The notes beneath the pieces are model-generated. The model searched no databases. It worked only from the letters and a program-made list of their open reading frames with translations, and had not been told where the DNA came from. Below, piece by piece: positions 41,013 to 50,343 of a DNA stretch of 63,274 nucleotides (the stretch's first letter is position 1; each line of letters starts with the position of its first letter). This DNA is from Streptomyces sp. McG3. GTDB lineage: Bacteria > Actinomycetota > Actinomycetes > Streptomycetales > Streptomycetaceae. The position numbers and the translations under genes are program-made. The DNA lies in contig NZ_JAAXYC010000010.1 of the NCBI RefSeq assembly GCF_018619185.1, forward strand, positions 1-63,274, written 5' to 3'.

Positions 41013-42368
41013 ATGAGTCCCCCCATCGCCCCCGTGGGCTGGAGTCGCTGGCTGGTACCGCCCGCCGCCCTCTCGATCCACCTCTCCATCGGCCAGGCCT
41101 ACGCCTGGTCCGTGTTCAAGCCACCACTGGAGGACGCGCTCGGCCTGAGCGGCACGCAGAGCGCACTGCCCTTCCAGCTCGGCATCGTCATGCTCGGGCT
41201 CTCCGCCGCCTTCGGCGGCACGCTCGTCGAGCGCCGCGGACCCCGATGGGCCATGACCGTCGCCCTCGTCTGCTTCTCCTCCGGCTTCCTGCTCTCCGCC
41301 CTCGGCGCCGCGACCGGCCAGTTCTGGCTGATCGTCCTCGGGTACGGCTTCGTCGGAGGCATCGGCCTAGGCATCGGCTACATCTCGCCCGTGTCGACGC
41401 TCATCAAGTGGTTCCCCGACCGTCCCGGCATGGCCACCGGTATCGCCATCATGGGGTTCGGCGGCGGCGCGCTGATCGCCTCGCCCTGGTCGGCACAGAT
41501 GCTGGACTCCTTCGGCGGCGACAACTCCGGCATCGCGCTCGCCTTCCTCGTCCACGGACTGGTCTATGCCGTCTTCATGCTGCTCGGCGTGGCGCTGGTA
41601 CGGGTGCCGCGCCCGCGCGTCGAGGAACGGACGGGCGGCCCGCCCGCGGCGCCGGACGGTCCGCAGGTATCGGCGCGCCAAGCCCTGCGCACCCCGCAGT
41701 TCTGGCTGCTGTGGGTCGTGCTCTGCATGAACGTCACCGCCGGCATCGGCATCCTGGAGAAGGCCGCGCCGATGATCACGGACTTCTTCGCGGACACCTC
41801 CACCCCCGTGTCGGTGACGGCCGCCGCCGGGTTCGTCGCCCTGCTGTCCGCGGCCAATATGGCCGGCCGCATCGGCTGGTCCTCCGCCTCCGACCTGATC
41901 GGGCGGAAGAACATCTACCGCGTCTACCTCGGCGCGGGCACGCTCATGTACGCGCTGATCGCCCTGGTGGGAAGCTCCTCCAAGCCCCTGTTCGTCCTGT
42001 GCGCGCTGGTCATCCTCTCCTTCTACGGTGGCGGCTTCGCCACGATTCCCGCCTACCTCAAGGATCTGTTCGGGACCTATCAGGTCGGCGCGATCCACGG
42101 ACGACTGCTCACCGCGTGGTCCACCGCCGGTGTCCTCGGGCCACTGATCGTGAACTGGATCGCCGACCGCCAGGAGGAGGCGGGGAAACACGGCGCGGAT
42201 CTGTACGGGACGTCCCTCCTCATCATGATGGCCCTGCTCGCCGTCGGCTTCGTGGCCAATGAGCTGGTCCGCCCGGTGCACCCGTCCCACCACCTCGACG
42301 CCGCACCGGCCGAGCCGGCGCAGAAGGGAGCGCCCCGTGCACGACGACAGCGGGCAGAGTCCGCCTGA
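41013..42368 (+). CDS. OFA-family MFS transporter (oxalate/formate antiporter-like)
   Basis: This 451-residue protein has twelve predicted helices. The N-terminus LSIHLSIGQAYAWSVFKPPLEDALGLS (about 16-42) and YGFVGGIGLGIGYISPVSTLIKWFPDRPGMATGIAIMGFGGGALI (about 110-155) are typical of the OxlT/OFA group. The second half has GRIGWSSASDLIGRKNIYR. Substrates in the family are monocarboxylates or dicarboxylates such as oxalate and formate; no oxalate enzyme is adjacent. A tiny membrane-protein gene overlaps its 3' end. Confidence 0.92.
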   Translation: MSPPIAPVGWSRWLVPPAALSIHLSIGQAYAWSVFKPPLEDALGLSGTQSALPFQLGIVMLGLSAAFGGTLVERRGPRWAMTVALVCFSSGFLLSALGAATGQFWLIVLGYGFVGGIGLGIGYISPVSTLIKWFPDRPGMATGIAIMGFGGGALIASPWSAQMLDSFGGDNSGIALAFLVHGLVYAVFMLLGVALVRVPRPRVEERTGGPPAAPDGPQVSARQALRTPQFWLLWVVLCMNVTAGIGILEKAAPMITDFFADTSTPVSVTAAAGFVALLSAANMAGRIGWSSASDLIGRKNIYRVYLGAGTLMYALIALVGSSSKPLFVLCALVILSFYGGGFATIPAYLKDLFGTYQVGAIHGRLLTAWSTAGVLGPLIVNWIADRQEEAGKHGADLYGTSLLIMMALLAVGFVANELVRPVHPSHHLDAAPAEPAQKGAPRARRQRAESA

Positions 42369-42480
42369 GGTGAAGGACCGGCGGCCACTGATCGTCCTCA
42401 CCTGGCTGTGGGTGGGCGCTCCGCTCGCCTACGGGCTGTACGAACTGGTCCGCAAGGCCACCCAGTTGTTCACCGGCTGA
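42337..42480 (+). CDS. MFS transporter small subunit-like membrane microprotein
   Basis: This 47-residue protein starts at GTG 42337, which has GGGAG five to nine bases upstream, and overlaps the transporter gene by 32 bp in another frame. It has one membrane helix (LIVLTWLWVGAPLAYGLYELV, residues about 18-38) preceded by an acidic polar N-terminus and followed by a short basic tail. Small partners next to OFA-family transporters are annotated as MFS transporter small subunits, and this position and size match. It probably stabilises or regulates the transporter. Confidence 0.75.
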   Translation: MHDDSGQSPPEVKDRRPLIVLTWLWVGAPLAYGLYELVRKATQLFTG

Positions 42481-42498
42481 CCCCGGTGGCGCCCCGGG

Positions 42499-44469
42499 TC
42501 ACCCCACCAGGTCCGGGGCGCGCAGCATCTCGGCCGGGACGCCCCAGGCGTCGACGAGGTCTGCCGCCAGGGGCCGGACCTTGCGGCAGAGATCGTTCAC
42601 CTCGCGGGTGATCGCCTTGGACCGCTGGACGGTCAGCCGTCCGTGCTCCATGAACCACGCCCGGTCCGCCTCGATCGTCGAGAGGGCGAACAGGTCGCAC
42701 AGCAGGCCCAGGGCGACCTTGTTGCCGCTTTCCGGCAGCGCGCGCACCTTGTCGACGAACGCCTCCAGCACCAGCCGTTCCACGTGTGCGCGGGCGACGG
42801 CGATGACGTGGTCCTGCACCTGCGAGAAGACGGTGCCGGGGTCGCGCTTCTGGTCGATGCCGCGCTTGAGCCTGCGGGCCGCCCCGGCGAGCATGTGCTC
42901 CTCGCGGTAGCGGACCATGGCGAGCTGGTACTCCGAGTCGAGCAGTCCGGCCTCCTGGTCCCACTCGTCTCCCCCGGGCAGCAGGTCACGGACCCGCTCC
43001 AGCAGCTTGTGGGCCGACGTCTTCTCGATGACCGTCTCGACGGCGAGGTTGGTGACGTAGCGGACCATGCCGAGCTGGTCCAGGTCCTCGAACTCGCTCG
43101 CGTAGTCGGTGAGCAGGCCCTTGGCGACGAGTTGCAGCAGGACGTGGTTGTCGCCCTCGAAGGTGGTGAAGATGTCGCTGTCGCTCTTCAGGGCGGCGAA
43201 CCGGTTGACGCTGAGATAGCCGGCGCCGCCGCAGGCCTCGCGGCACTCCTGGATCACCCGCGTGGCGTGCCAGGTGCCGAGCGCCTTGGTCCCGGCGGCC
43301 CGTGACTCCAGCCGGCGCCGCGCCCCCGGGTCGTCCTCGATGCCGGAGAAGACCTCGTGCAGCTGCGTGCGTACGACGTCCTGCGCGAAGTGCAGCGCGT
43401 ACGTACGGGCGATGAGCGGCAGCAGGCGGCGCTGGTGCAGTCCGTAGTCGAGGAGCAGTTGCTCCTCCCCCCGGGATCCCTGGGAGCCCGTCGGGAACTG
43501 CCTGCGCCGCAGGGCGTACTTCGTGGCGACGGCGAGGGCGACCTTGGCGGTGGAGACTCCCGCGCCGCCGACGCTGACCCGGCCCTGCACCAGGGTGCCG
43601 AGCATGGTGAAGAAGCGGCGGTCGGGGTTGTCGATCGTGCTCCGGTAGACGCCTTCCGGGGTGACGTCGGCGAAGCGGTTGAGCAGCGCTTCGCGAGGCA
43701 CCCGCACACCGTCGAACCGGATGCGTCCGTTGTCCACGCCGTTGAGGCCCATCTTGCGGCCGTCGTCCTCGATGCGGACGCCGGGCGCCACCTCGCCGCC
43801 GGTCCGGATCGGCACGACGAACGCGTGCACGCCCTCGGCGGTCCCGCCCACCTCCAGCTGGGCGAAGACGACCGCCAGTTCCCCGTGGCGGGCCGCGTTG
43901 CCGATGTAGTCCTTGCGCGCCTGGTCGCCCTCGGTGGTGATGACGAATTCCCGGGCGTCGGCGTCGTACCGTGCGACGGTGCCGAGCGCCTGCACGTTGG
44001 AGCCGTGCCCGGTCTCGGTCATCGCGAAGCAGCCCATCACCTTCCCGGTGATCAGGTCGGGCAAGTAGGCGTCGTGGTGTCGTTCGGTGCCCAGGTGCAG
44101 GATCGCTCCCCCGAAGAGCCCGAACTGCACGCCGACCTTCACCAGGACCGACAGGTCACCGAAGGCGAGCGTCTCGAACGCGGCGATGGAAGCCCCGATG
44201 TCGCCGCCTCCGCCGTACCGCTTCGGGAACCCCATGCCGGTCTGGCCCGTGGCCGCCATCTCGACGACGCGTTCGCGTACCCGCTCACGGAAGGTGTCGA
44301 TGTCGAGCTCGTCGGCCTCGTCGAGAACCGGGGCGTGCGTCACCAGGTTGGCCCGGACCAGGTCGCGGACCTCGGCGTACTCGCCGTCGAGCATCTCGGT
44401 CAGCGCCCGGACGTCGAGCTCCGGCCGCACGTATCCGCCGGGAACGGTGGATGTTCTGTCAGTGGTCAT
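42499..44469 (-). CDS. Acyl-CoA dehydrogenase/oxidase (long ACOX-like form)
   Basis: This 656-residue flavoprotein is longer than ordinary acyl-CoA dehydrogenases and resembles the acyl-CoA oxidase group. It has CFAMTETGHGSNVQALGTVARYD near residues 150-172, KMGLNGVDNGRIRFDGVRVPREALLN, TKYALRRRQF near 320, an ECREACGGAGYLSVNRFAALKSDSDIFTTFEGDNHVLL segment with the probable catalytic Glu near 440, and a helical C-terminal extension. It introduces a trans-2 double bond in acyl-CoA. It stands alone; chain-length preference is unknown. Confidence 0.9.
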   Translation of the reverse strand: MTTDRTSTVPGGYVRPELDVRALTEMLDGEYAEVRDLVRANLVTHAPVLDEADELDIDTFRERVRERVVEMAATGQTGMGFPKRYGGGGDIGASIAAFETLAFGDLSVLVKVGVQFGLFGGAILHLGTERHHDAYLPDLITGKVMGCFAMTETGHGSNVQALGTVARYDADAREFVITTEGDQARKDYIGNAARHGELAVVFAQLEVGGTAEGVHAFVVPIRTGGEVAPGVRIEDDGRKMGLNGVDNGRIRFDGVRVPREALLNRFADVTPEGVYRSTIDNPDRRFFTMLGTLVQGRVSVGGAGVSTAKVALAVATKYALRRRQFPTGSQGSRGEEQLLLDYGLHQRRLLPLIARTYALHFAQDVVRTQLHEVFSGIEDDPGARRRLESRAAGTKALGTWHATRVIQECREACGGAGYLSVNRFAALKSDSDIFTTFEGDNHVLLQLVAKGLLTDYASEFEDLDQLGMVRYVTNLAVETVIEKTSAHKLLERVRDLLPGGDEWDQEAGLLDSEYQLAMVRYREEHMLAGAARRLKRGIDQKRDPGTVFSQVQDHVIAVARAHVERLVLEAFVDKVRALPESGNKVALGLLCDLFALSTIEADRAWFMEHGRLTVQRSKAITREVNDLCRKVRPLAADLVDAWGVPAEMLRAPDLVG

Positions 44470-44940
44470 ACCGTTTCGCTACCCGGCCCGGGGACGATCA
44501 AGCAGTCGGTCCGCGTATGGCCCACCGATGCCCCGGGGCAGCCCTGGACGTCCCTGCTCGGGCGGGGCGACCGGACATCAGGAGCTCGCCCGGCGCTTGT
44601 TCCGGACGTCGAACTCGCTGGGGGCGGTGCGGCCGCCCCAGCACCGGTTGGACCGTCACTTCATCCGTCAGCACGGCGCGGACGCCTACTACGGCAACCC
44701 CGGAGGCGTGTGAGCTTCGCGCAGGGGGTGATCGCTCCCGGCGGGCCCGGTCAAGGGGGGACGCAAGGCGAACGGCGCGCCACGGGGGGCGTGAGCGCGG
44801 CGGATCAGTAACCCCTTCGCCATCCCTCGCGCCCTGCCGGGGCCCGTGCGGCGCCGCGAGGATGAGCCGACCGCACCAGATCCCGGCTGCTCCGCGCACC
44901 CGCCGTCCGGCGGGTGAAATCGCGGTGGAAGGAATCCACG
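44470..44940. other. Intergenic gap with a possible gene fragment
   Basis: Between the acyl-CoA dehydrogenase start and the furan-phosphate synthase operon I see no complete gene. A plus-strand stretch at about 44573-44713 reads ELARRLFRTSNSLGAV and ends RQHGADAYYGNPGGV before a stop, which looks protein-like but has no start or family I recognise. It may be the 3' end of a lost gene. AAGGA at 44929-44933 is the ribosome binding site of the next gene. Confidence 0.4.
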
Positions 44941-45693
44941 TTGCTGCTTCTCATCTCCCCGGACGGTGTCGAGGAAGCTCTCGCGTGTGCGAAGGCGGCG
45001 GAACACCTCGACATCGTCGATGTCAAGAAGCCCGACGAGGGGTCACTCGGCGCGAACTTCCCGTGGGTCATCAGGGAGATCCGCGAAGCGGTCCCGGCGG
45101 ACAAGCCGCTGTCCGCGACGGTCGGAGACGTGCCGTACAAGCCCGGCACGGTGGCCCAGGCGGCGCTCGGCGCAGCTGTCTCCGGAGCCACCTACATCAA
45201 GGTCGGCCTCTACGGATGCACGACGCCCGACCAGGCCATCGACGTCATGCGGGGCGTCGTCCGGGCCGTGAAGGACTTCCGGCCCGACGCGTTCGTCGTC
45301 GCCTCGGGGTACGCGGACGCCCACCGGATCGGCTGCGTCAACCCGCTCGCGCTGCCCGACATCGCCCGCCGCTCAGGATCCGACGCGGCCATGCTCGACA
45401 CCGCGATCAAGGACGGGACCCGGCTGTTCGACCACGTACCGCCCGAGGCCTGCGCGGAGTTCGTGCGGCGGGCCCACGAGGCCGGTCTGCTCGCCGCCCT
45501 CGCGGGCAGCGTCAAGGCCGCGGACCTCGCCACGCTGACCCGTATCGGAACGGACATCGTGGGCGTGCGCGGGGCGGTCTGCGAGGGGGGCGACCGCGAC
45601 GCCGGGAGGATCCAGCCGCGGCTGGTGGCCGCCTTCCGGGCGGAGATGGACCGGCACGCCCGGGAGTTCGCGGCCACCCCGGCCGCGAGCTGA
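44941..45693 (+). CDS. MfnB-like (5-formylfuran-3-yl)methyl phosphate synthase
   Basis: The 250-residue protein closely follows archaeal MfnB, which condenses two glyceraldehyde-3-phosphates into 4-(hydroxymethyl)-2-furancarboxaldehyde phosphate. Visible signatures are LLLLISP at the N-terminus, [21 protein letters not shown] with catalytic-type Asp27 and Lys29, GDVPYKPGT near 60, YIKVGLYG near 82, and MLDTAIKDG near 155. I chose TTG 44941 because AAGGA is seven bases upstream and the family begins right here; GTG 44914 is an alternative. It heads a tight operon with aldehyde and alcohol dehydrogenases, so a furan aldehyde is probably processed further. The product's fate is unknown. Confidence 0.85.
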   Translation: MLLLISPDGVEEALACAKAAEHLDIVDVKKPDEGSLGANFPWVIREIREAVPADKPLSATVGDVPYKPGTVAQAALGAAVSGATYIKVGLYGCTTPDQAIDVMRGVVRAVKDFRPDAFVVASGYADAHRIGCVNPLALPDIARRSGSDAAMLDTAIKDGTRLFDHVPPEACAEFVRRAHEAGLLAALAGSVKAADLATLTRIGTDIVGVRGAVCEGGDRDAGRIQPRLVAAFRAEMDRHAREFAATPAAS

Positions 45694-45701
45694 CCGCCGG
45701 C

Positions 45702-47105
45702 GTGGACCCGCAGCTGCGCCGCCCCGGTACCGCACCCCGCGGTGAGCGTTTCACCGTCCTCGATCCGGCGACGGGCGAGCCTCTCGACGAGGTTCCCGAC
45801 CAGCAGGCGAAGGAGCTGGACGCGGTGGTCGGCCGCGCCCACGAGGCCTGGCCGGGCTGGCGGGCCGACCCTGCCGCCCGCACCGCCGCCCTGCTCGCGT
45901 CGGCCGACGCCGTGGAGGCGGCCGGGGCGGACCTGGCTCCCCTCCTCACCCGTGAGCAGGGCAAACCACTGGCCGAGTCGTACGCGGAGGTCGCCCGCAC
46001 GGCGGCCCGCCTGCGCTACTTCGCCGAGTGCGCCCCCGAGCCCCGTACGATCACCGACGGCCGGGCGGTGCACAGCGAGGTCCGCTGGCGGTCGCTCGGG
46101 CCCGTCGCCGCCATCGTCCCGTGGAACTTCCCGCTCCAGCTCGCCTCCGCGAAGTTCGCGCCCGCGCTCGCGGCGGGCAACACGGTGGTGCTCAAGCCCT
46201 CCCCGTTCACGCCGCTGGCCACCCGGCTGCTGGGATCCGTCCTGTCCGCCGCCCTCCCCGAGGGCGTGCTGACGATCGTCACCGGACGTGAACCGCTCGG
46301 CGCCTGCCTCGCGTCGCACCCGGGGATCCGCCATGTGACCTTCACCGGTTCGGTCACCGCCGGGCGGTCCGTCGCGGCGGGCGCGGCGTCCGGCCTCGCC
46401 CGGGTCACCCTGGAACTGGGCGGCAACGACGCCGCCATCCTGCTGGACGACGTGGACGTGGAGCGGATCGCGGACCGGCTGTTCTGGGCGGCGTTCCGCA
46501 ACTGCGGGCAGGTCTGCATGGCGGTCAAGCGCGTCTACGCCCCGGCCCGGCTCCACTCGCGAGTGGTCGAGGCCCTCGCGGAACGGGCGAAGAGCGTGGT
46601 CGTCGGAGCCGGTCTCGACCCGGCCACGGAGCTGGGGCCGCTCAACAACGCCGCTCAACTGGCCCGGGTGGAACGCTACACGGCCAGGGCCCTGGCGGAC
46701 GGGGCCCGGGCCGTGGCCGGTGGGCACCGGCTGGACCGGCCGGGCTACTTCTACGCCCCGACCGTCCTGGCCGATGTCCGTCCCGAAGGACCGGTGGTGA
46801 CGGAGGAGCAGTTCGGCCCGGTCCTGCCGGTACTGCCGTACGGAAGTCTCGACGAAGCCGTCGAGGCGGCCAACGCCACCCGCTTCGGGCTCGGCGGCTC
46901 GGTCTGGGGAACCGACCTGGACCGAGCCGGGGCGGTCGCCGACCGGCTGGAGTGCGGCACGGCGTGGATCAACCACCACGCCGAGCTCTCCCTCGCCCAG
47001 CCCTTCGCCGGTGTCAAGGACAGCGGCGTCGGCGTAGCGGGCGGGCCGTGGGGACTCTACGGGAACCTGAGACCGTTCGTCGTCCACCGTCCCCGGGAGG
47101 TCTGA
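45702..47105 (+). CDS. NAD(P)-dependent aldehyde dehydrogenase
   Basis: This 467-residue ALDH-superfamily enzyme has IVPWNFPLQLASAKFAPALAAGNTVVLKPS near residues 137-166, FTGSVTAGRSVA near 214, catalytic-type Glu in LELGGND near 237 and the nucleophile Cys in NCGQVCMAVKR near 272. It ends with EEQFGPVLPVLPY and INHHAE. The GTG start is eight bases after the MfnB-like stop and lacks a clear ribosome site, suggesting translational coupling. In this operon its likely substrate is the furan aldehyde made by the upstream enzyme; other aldehydes are possible. Confidence 0.9.
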   Translation: MDPQLRRPGTAPRGERFTVLDPATGEPLDEVPDQQAKELDAVVGRAHEAWPGWRADPAARTAALLASADAVEAAGADLAPLLTREQGKPLAESYAEVARTAARLRYFAECAPEPRTITDGRAVHSEVRWRSLGPVAAIVPWNFPLQLASAKFAPALAAGNTVVLKPSPFTPLATRLLGSVLSAALPEGVLTIVTGREPLGACLASHPGIRHVTFTGSVTAGRSVAAGAASGLARVTLELGGNDAAILLDDVDVERIADRLFWAAFRNCGQVCMAVKRVYAPARLHSRVVEALAERAKSVVVGAGLDPATELGPLNNAAQLARVERYTARALADGARAVAGGHRLDRPGYFYAPTVLADVRPEGPVVTEEQFGPVLPVLPYGSLDEAVEAANATRFGLGGSVWGTDLDRAGAVADRLECGTAWINHHAELSLAQPFAGVKDSGVGVAGGPWGLYGNLRPFVVHRPREV

Positions 47106-47107
47106 CG

Positions 47108-48196
47108 ATGAGGTTCGGCGCGGCGGTACTGCGCGGCTACGAGGACCCGTTCGCCGTCGAGGAGGTGATCCTGGACGCGGGGCCGGCCGCCGGCGAGATC
47201 CTGGTCCGGATCGCGGGCTGCGGACTGTGCCGGACCGATCTCGCCGTCCGCCGCTCGGCGGGCCGCTCGCCGCTGCCCGCGGTGCTCGGCCACGAGGGGG
47301 CCGGGGTCGTGGTGGAGACGGGCGGCCCGGACACCGGCCTGGTCCCCGGTGACCATGTGGTGCTGAGCTTCGACTCCTGCGGGCGGTGCCGGAGCTGCCT
47401 GGGCGGCGCCCCCGCCTACTGCGACCGGTTCGCCGCGCTCAACCTCTTCGGGGGACGCGCCGAGAGCTCGGCCCGGTTCACCGACGGGGCCGGCGAGGCG
47501 CTGGCGCCCCGGTGGTTCGGCCAGTCCGCGTTCGCCGAGTACGCCGTGGTCCCGGCCCGCAACGCCGTGCGGGTCGACGCCTCCCTCCCTCTCGAACTGC
47601 TCGGTCCCCTCGGCTGCGGCTTCCTCACCGGCGCCGGGGCGGTCCTCAACTCCTTCGGCGCCGGCCCCGGCGACACCGTCGCGGTCTTCGGCGCCGGAGC
47701 GGTGGGCCTGGCCGCGGTCATGGCGGCCACCGCCGCCGGGGCCCTCGTCGTGGCGGTCGACCGGCACCCCGAACGGCTGGCCCAGGCCGAGCGGTTCCGT
47801 GCGGTTCCACTCGACGCGGCCTCGGCCGGCCTTCCCGGCCGCGTCCAGCGGCTGACCGGCGGCGGCGCTCAGTACGCCCTGGACACCACGGGTTCCGCAC
47901 GGTTGATCAACGACGCGCTCCGGGCGCTGCGCCCGACCGGCCACCTGGGCCTGGTGGCACGGCTGCACACCCATCTGCCGCTCGAACCGGGGACCCTGGA
48001 CCGGGGCCGGAAGATCTCCCACATCTGCGAGGGGGACGCGGTTCCGGCGCTGCTGATCCCCCGGCTGACCGGGCTGTGGCAGGCAGGGCGGTTCCCCTTC
48101 GACCAGCTGATCCGCACGTACCCGCTGGCCGACATCAACGAGGCGGAACGCGACTGCGACGCGGGCCGTGTGGTGAAACCGGTCCTCATTCCGTAG
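47108..48196 (+). CDS. Zinc-dependent alcohol dehydrogenase (medium-chain, aryl-alcohol type)
   Basis: This 362-residue MDR enzyme has catalytic zinc ligands in GCGLCRTD (about 36-43) and GHEGAG (about 60-65), four structural-zinc cysteines in CGRCRSCLGGAPAYCDR (about 88-104), and a cofactor loop VFGAGAVGLAAV near 197. It is two bases after the ALDH stop with GGGAGG before the ATG, so it is in the same operon. It could interconvert furan alcohol and aldehyde, for instance after removal of the phosphate. Confidence 0.92.
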   Translation: MRFGAAVLRGYEDPFAVEEVILDAGPAAGEILVRIAGCGLCRTDLAVRRSAGRSPLPAVLGHEGAGVVVETGGPDTGLVPGDHVVLSFDSCGRCRSCLGGAPAYCDRFAALNLFGGRAESSARFTDGAGEALAPRWFGQSAFAEYAVVPARNAVRVDASLPLELLGPLGCGFLTGAGAVLNSFGAGPGDTVAVFGAGAVGLAAVMAATAAGALVVAVDRHPERLAQAERFRAVPLDAASAGLPGRVQRLTGGGAQYALDTTGSARLINDALRALRPTGHLGLVARLHTHLPLEPGTLDRGRKISHICEGDAVPALLIPRLTGLWQAGRFPFDQLIRTYPLADINEAERDCDAGRVVKPVLIP

Positions 48197-48369
48197 GGCA
48201 TCACGCGCGTTCCGGGAGGCGCACGTGGATTCCGGCGGGGCGGGGGCCGCCCGATGTACGAGGCGCTCTCCGCCCGGCCGGCTCCCCCGAGCCCCCCGGC
48301 GGCTTCCCGCCGGCTGCTTCTTCGCACTGCTCGCTGTTCGTCGTCTCCAACAACCCCGAGGGAGTGCAC

Positions 48370-49278
48370 ATGGCCGACACGGCGCACCGGAACGACGATG
48401 TGGAGGGTGTGGCGGGAGGGGTCGGTGTGACCGCTCTCCTGGTGGCCGCGGCGCGGGCCATCGAGACGCATCGCCCCGACAGCCTGGCGCAGGACGTCTT
48501 CGCGGAGCACTTCGTGCTCGGGGCCCCGGCGTCCAAGGGCTGGCCGGTCCACCCGCGGGAGGTCCCGGACGGGGACCGGAACCCGCTGTGGGGACGGTTC
48601 GCCCGGTACTTCGGGCTGCGGACGCGGGTCCTCGACGACTTCCTCCTCCGGTCGGTGCACGCGGGGAACGCCCGCCAGGTGGTCCTTCTCGGGGCGGGGC
48701 TCGACTCGCGTGCGTACCGGCTCGCATGGCCTCCCGGCTGCGTGGTCTTCGAGATCGACCGGGCGGAGGTCCTGGCCTTCAAGCACCAGGTGCTCGGCGG
48801 GCTTTCGGCCACCCCGAAGGCGGCACGCGTACCCGTCCCGATGGATCTGCGCGCCGACTGGGCCGGCGCCCTGCCCGGCGCCGGCTTCGACCCCGCCGCG
48901 CCGAGCGTCTGGCTGGTCGAGGGCCTGCTGTTCTATCTGCCGCCCGCCGCCGAGACGTATCTCATCGACACGGTGGACCGGCTGAGTGCGGGGGGAAGCG
49001 CACTGGCCTTCGAGGTCAAGCTGGACAAGGATCTGCTGGAGTACCGCGACAGCCCGCTCTACACGGCCACGCACCAGCAGATCGGCATCGACCTGCTGGA
49101 CCTGTTCGACAGGAGCCCGCGGCCCGACTCGGCGGGGAAGCTGACGGACACGGGCTGGTCCACCTCGGTCCGCACCCCCTTCGACTTCACCCGGCTGCAC
49201 GGACGCGGCCCGCTGCCCGAGCGGAACGACGCGCTGGCGGGCAACCGGTGGGTCTTCGCGGACAAGCCCCGGCGGTAG
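48370..49278 (+). CDS. SAM-dependent methyltransferase (TIGR00027/LCMT-like)
   Basis: This 302-residue protein has the signature of the mycobacterial-type PPM1/LCMT-like methyltransferases. It has GVGVTALLVAAARAIETHRPDSLAQDVFAEHFV (about 18-50), a SAM motif VVLLGAGLDSRAYRLAWPPGCVVFEID near 97-122, and SVWLVEGLLFYLPPAAE near 178. The ATG follows GAGGGAG. It is 173 bp after the dehydrogenase on the same strand and might belong to the same pathway, although a separate promoter is possible. Substrates of this family are mostly unknown. Confidence 0.9.
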   Translation: MADTAHRNDDVEGVAGGVGVTALLVAAARAIETHRPDSLAQDVFAEHFVLGAPASKGWPVHPREVPDGDRNPLWGRFARYFGLRTRVLDDFLLRSVHAGNARQVVLLGAGLDSRAYRLAWPPGCVVFEIDRAEVLAFKHQVLGGLSATPKAARVPVPMDLRADWAGALPGAGFDPAAPSVWLVEGLLFYLPPAAETYLIDTVDRLSAGGSALAFEVKLDKDLLEYRDSPLYTATHQQIGIDLLDLFDRSPRPDSAGKLTDTGWSTSVRTPFDFTRLHGRGPLPERNDALAGNRWVFADKPRR

Positions 49279-49335
49279 ACGCCGGCCGTGTGCCCCGCGG
49301 ACGGATCCCTCGTGAAGCCGCTCGTGGCCGCCGGT

Positions 49336-50313
49336 TCACCTCGGCTCGTCGTACACCACCGACCAGGGGCGGGGTGGCCCGTCCGGCGGGCGTGGGCCGG
49401 CGGCACGGTGCGGCGTCGCCGACCGGTCGCGTGCCAGCACATCGGCCGCGAGCTCCGCGAAGTGTGGTGCGGCCGGGTGGGCGGAACGGCCGGCGGGCCA
49501 GGCGCCGGTGGTCAGCCGGGTGAGCGGGCGGCCCGCCAGGGGGCGCCAGAGGACGCGGGGCTCCTTGCGGGCCACCGGCCCCTGGTCGAAGGCGACGCCG
49601 TGGCCCGCGTGGACGAGGGCCAGCAGGAACTCGGGGTTGGACGCGTGCCGGACCCGGCCGGGCACGAAGCCCTCGGTACGACAGGTAGCGAGGATCCTGT
49701 CGTACCAACCGGGCGCCTGGGCGCGGGGGAAGAGCACGAGATCGTGGCCGGACAGTTCGGCGAGCGCCACTTCGGGGATCCGGGCCAGTGGTGACGTGCG
49801 GGGAAGCACGACGCCGAACTCCGCTCGCACCTCGGGGCCGAGGCGGAGTTCGGTGGCGTCCACGGGCTGGTGGACGAGGCCGACGTCGAGCCCGCCGGAA
49901 GCGAGCAGCCGCAGCTGTTCCTCGGTGGTGATCTCCCGCAGATCGACGGACAGTCCCGGGGAGTGCCCCGCGCAGGCCGAGAGCAGCGCGGAGAGCGTGG
50001 AGACGGTGGTGTCGGGAGGGACGCCCGCGCGCAGGGTGCCCAGGCCGCCGTCGCCGGCGCGGCGGGCCAGTGTCCGTAACCGCTCCTCGCGGGAGAGGAG
50101 TTCGCGGGCCTCGTCCAGCAGCACCAGGCCGGCGGCGGTGAGCCGGACCTGACGCCGCGACCGGTCGAACAGGGCGGCTCCGAGGTCCTTCTCCAGCCTG
50201 CGCACCGCCTGGCTGAGGGGTGGCTGGGCCATGCCGAGCCGGTCGGCGGCCCGGCTGAAGTGCAGCTCGTCGGCGACGGCGACGAAGATACGCAGGTGGC
50301 GCAAGAGATCCAC
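49336..50313 (-). CDS. LysR-family regulator
   Basis: This 325-residue protein has the LysR helix-turn-helix (LLRHLRIFVAVADELHFSRAADRLGMAQPPLSQAVRRLEKDLGAALFDRS, residues about 3-52) and a periplasmic-binding-like effector domain (about 90-295). The start is GTG 50313. It is divergent from the class A serine hydrolase with only 30 bp between starts, an arrangement like AmpR/beta-lactamase pairs, so it likely controls that gene. Confidence 0.9.
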   Translation of the reverse strand: MDLLRHLRIFVAVADELHFSRAADRLGMAQPPLSQAVRRLEKDLGAALFDRSRRQVRLTAAGLVLLDEARELLSREERLRTLARRAGDGGLGTLRAGVPPDTTVSTLSALLSACAGHSPGLSVDLREITTEEQLRLLASGGLDVGLVHQPVDATELRLGPEVRAEFGVVLPRTSPLARIPEVALAELSGHDLVLFPRAQAPGWYDRILATCRTEGFVPGRVRHASNPEFLLALVHAGHGVAFDQGPVARKEPRVLWRPLAGRPLTRLTTGAWPAGRSAHPAAPHFAELAADVLARDRSATPHRAAGPRPPDGPPRPWSVVYDEPR

Positions 50314-50343
50314 AGTCAGTGACCTTATGCGAGGGGCGAACCG

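Noticed and set aside
44573..44713. Small plus-strand gene ending in YYGNPGGV
   Set aside because: There is no start codon with a ribosome site and no family recognised; listed only as a possible gene fragment in the gap.
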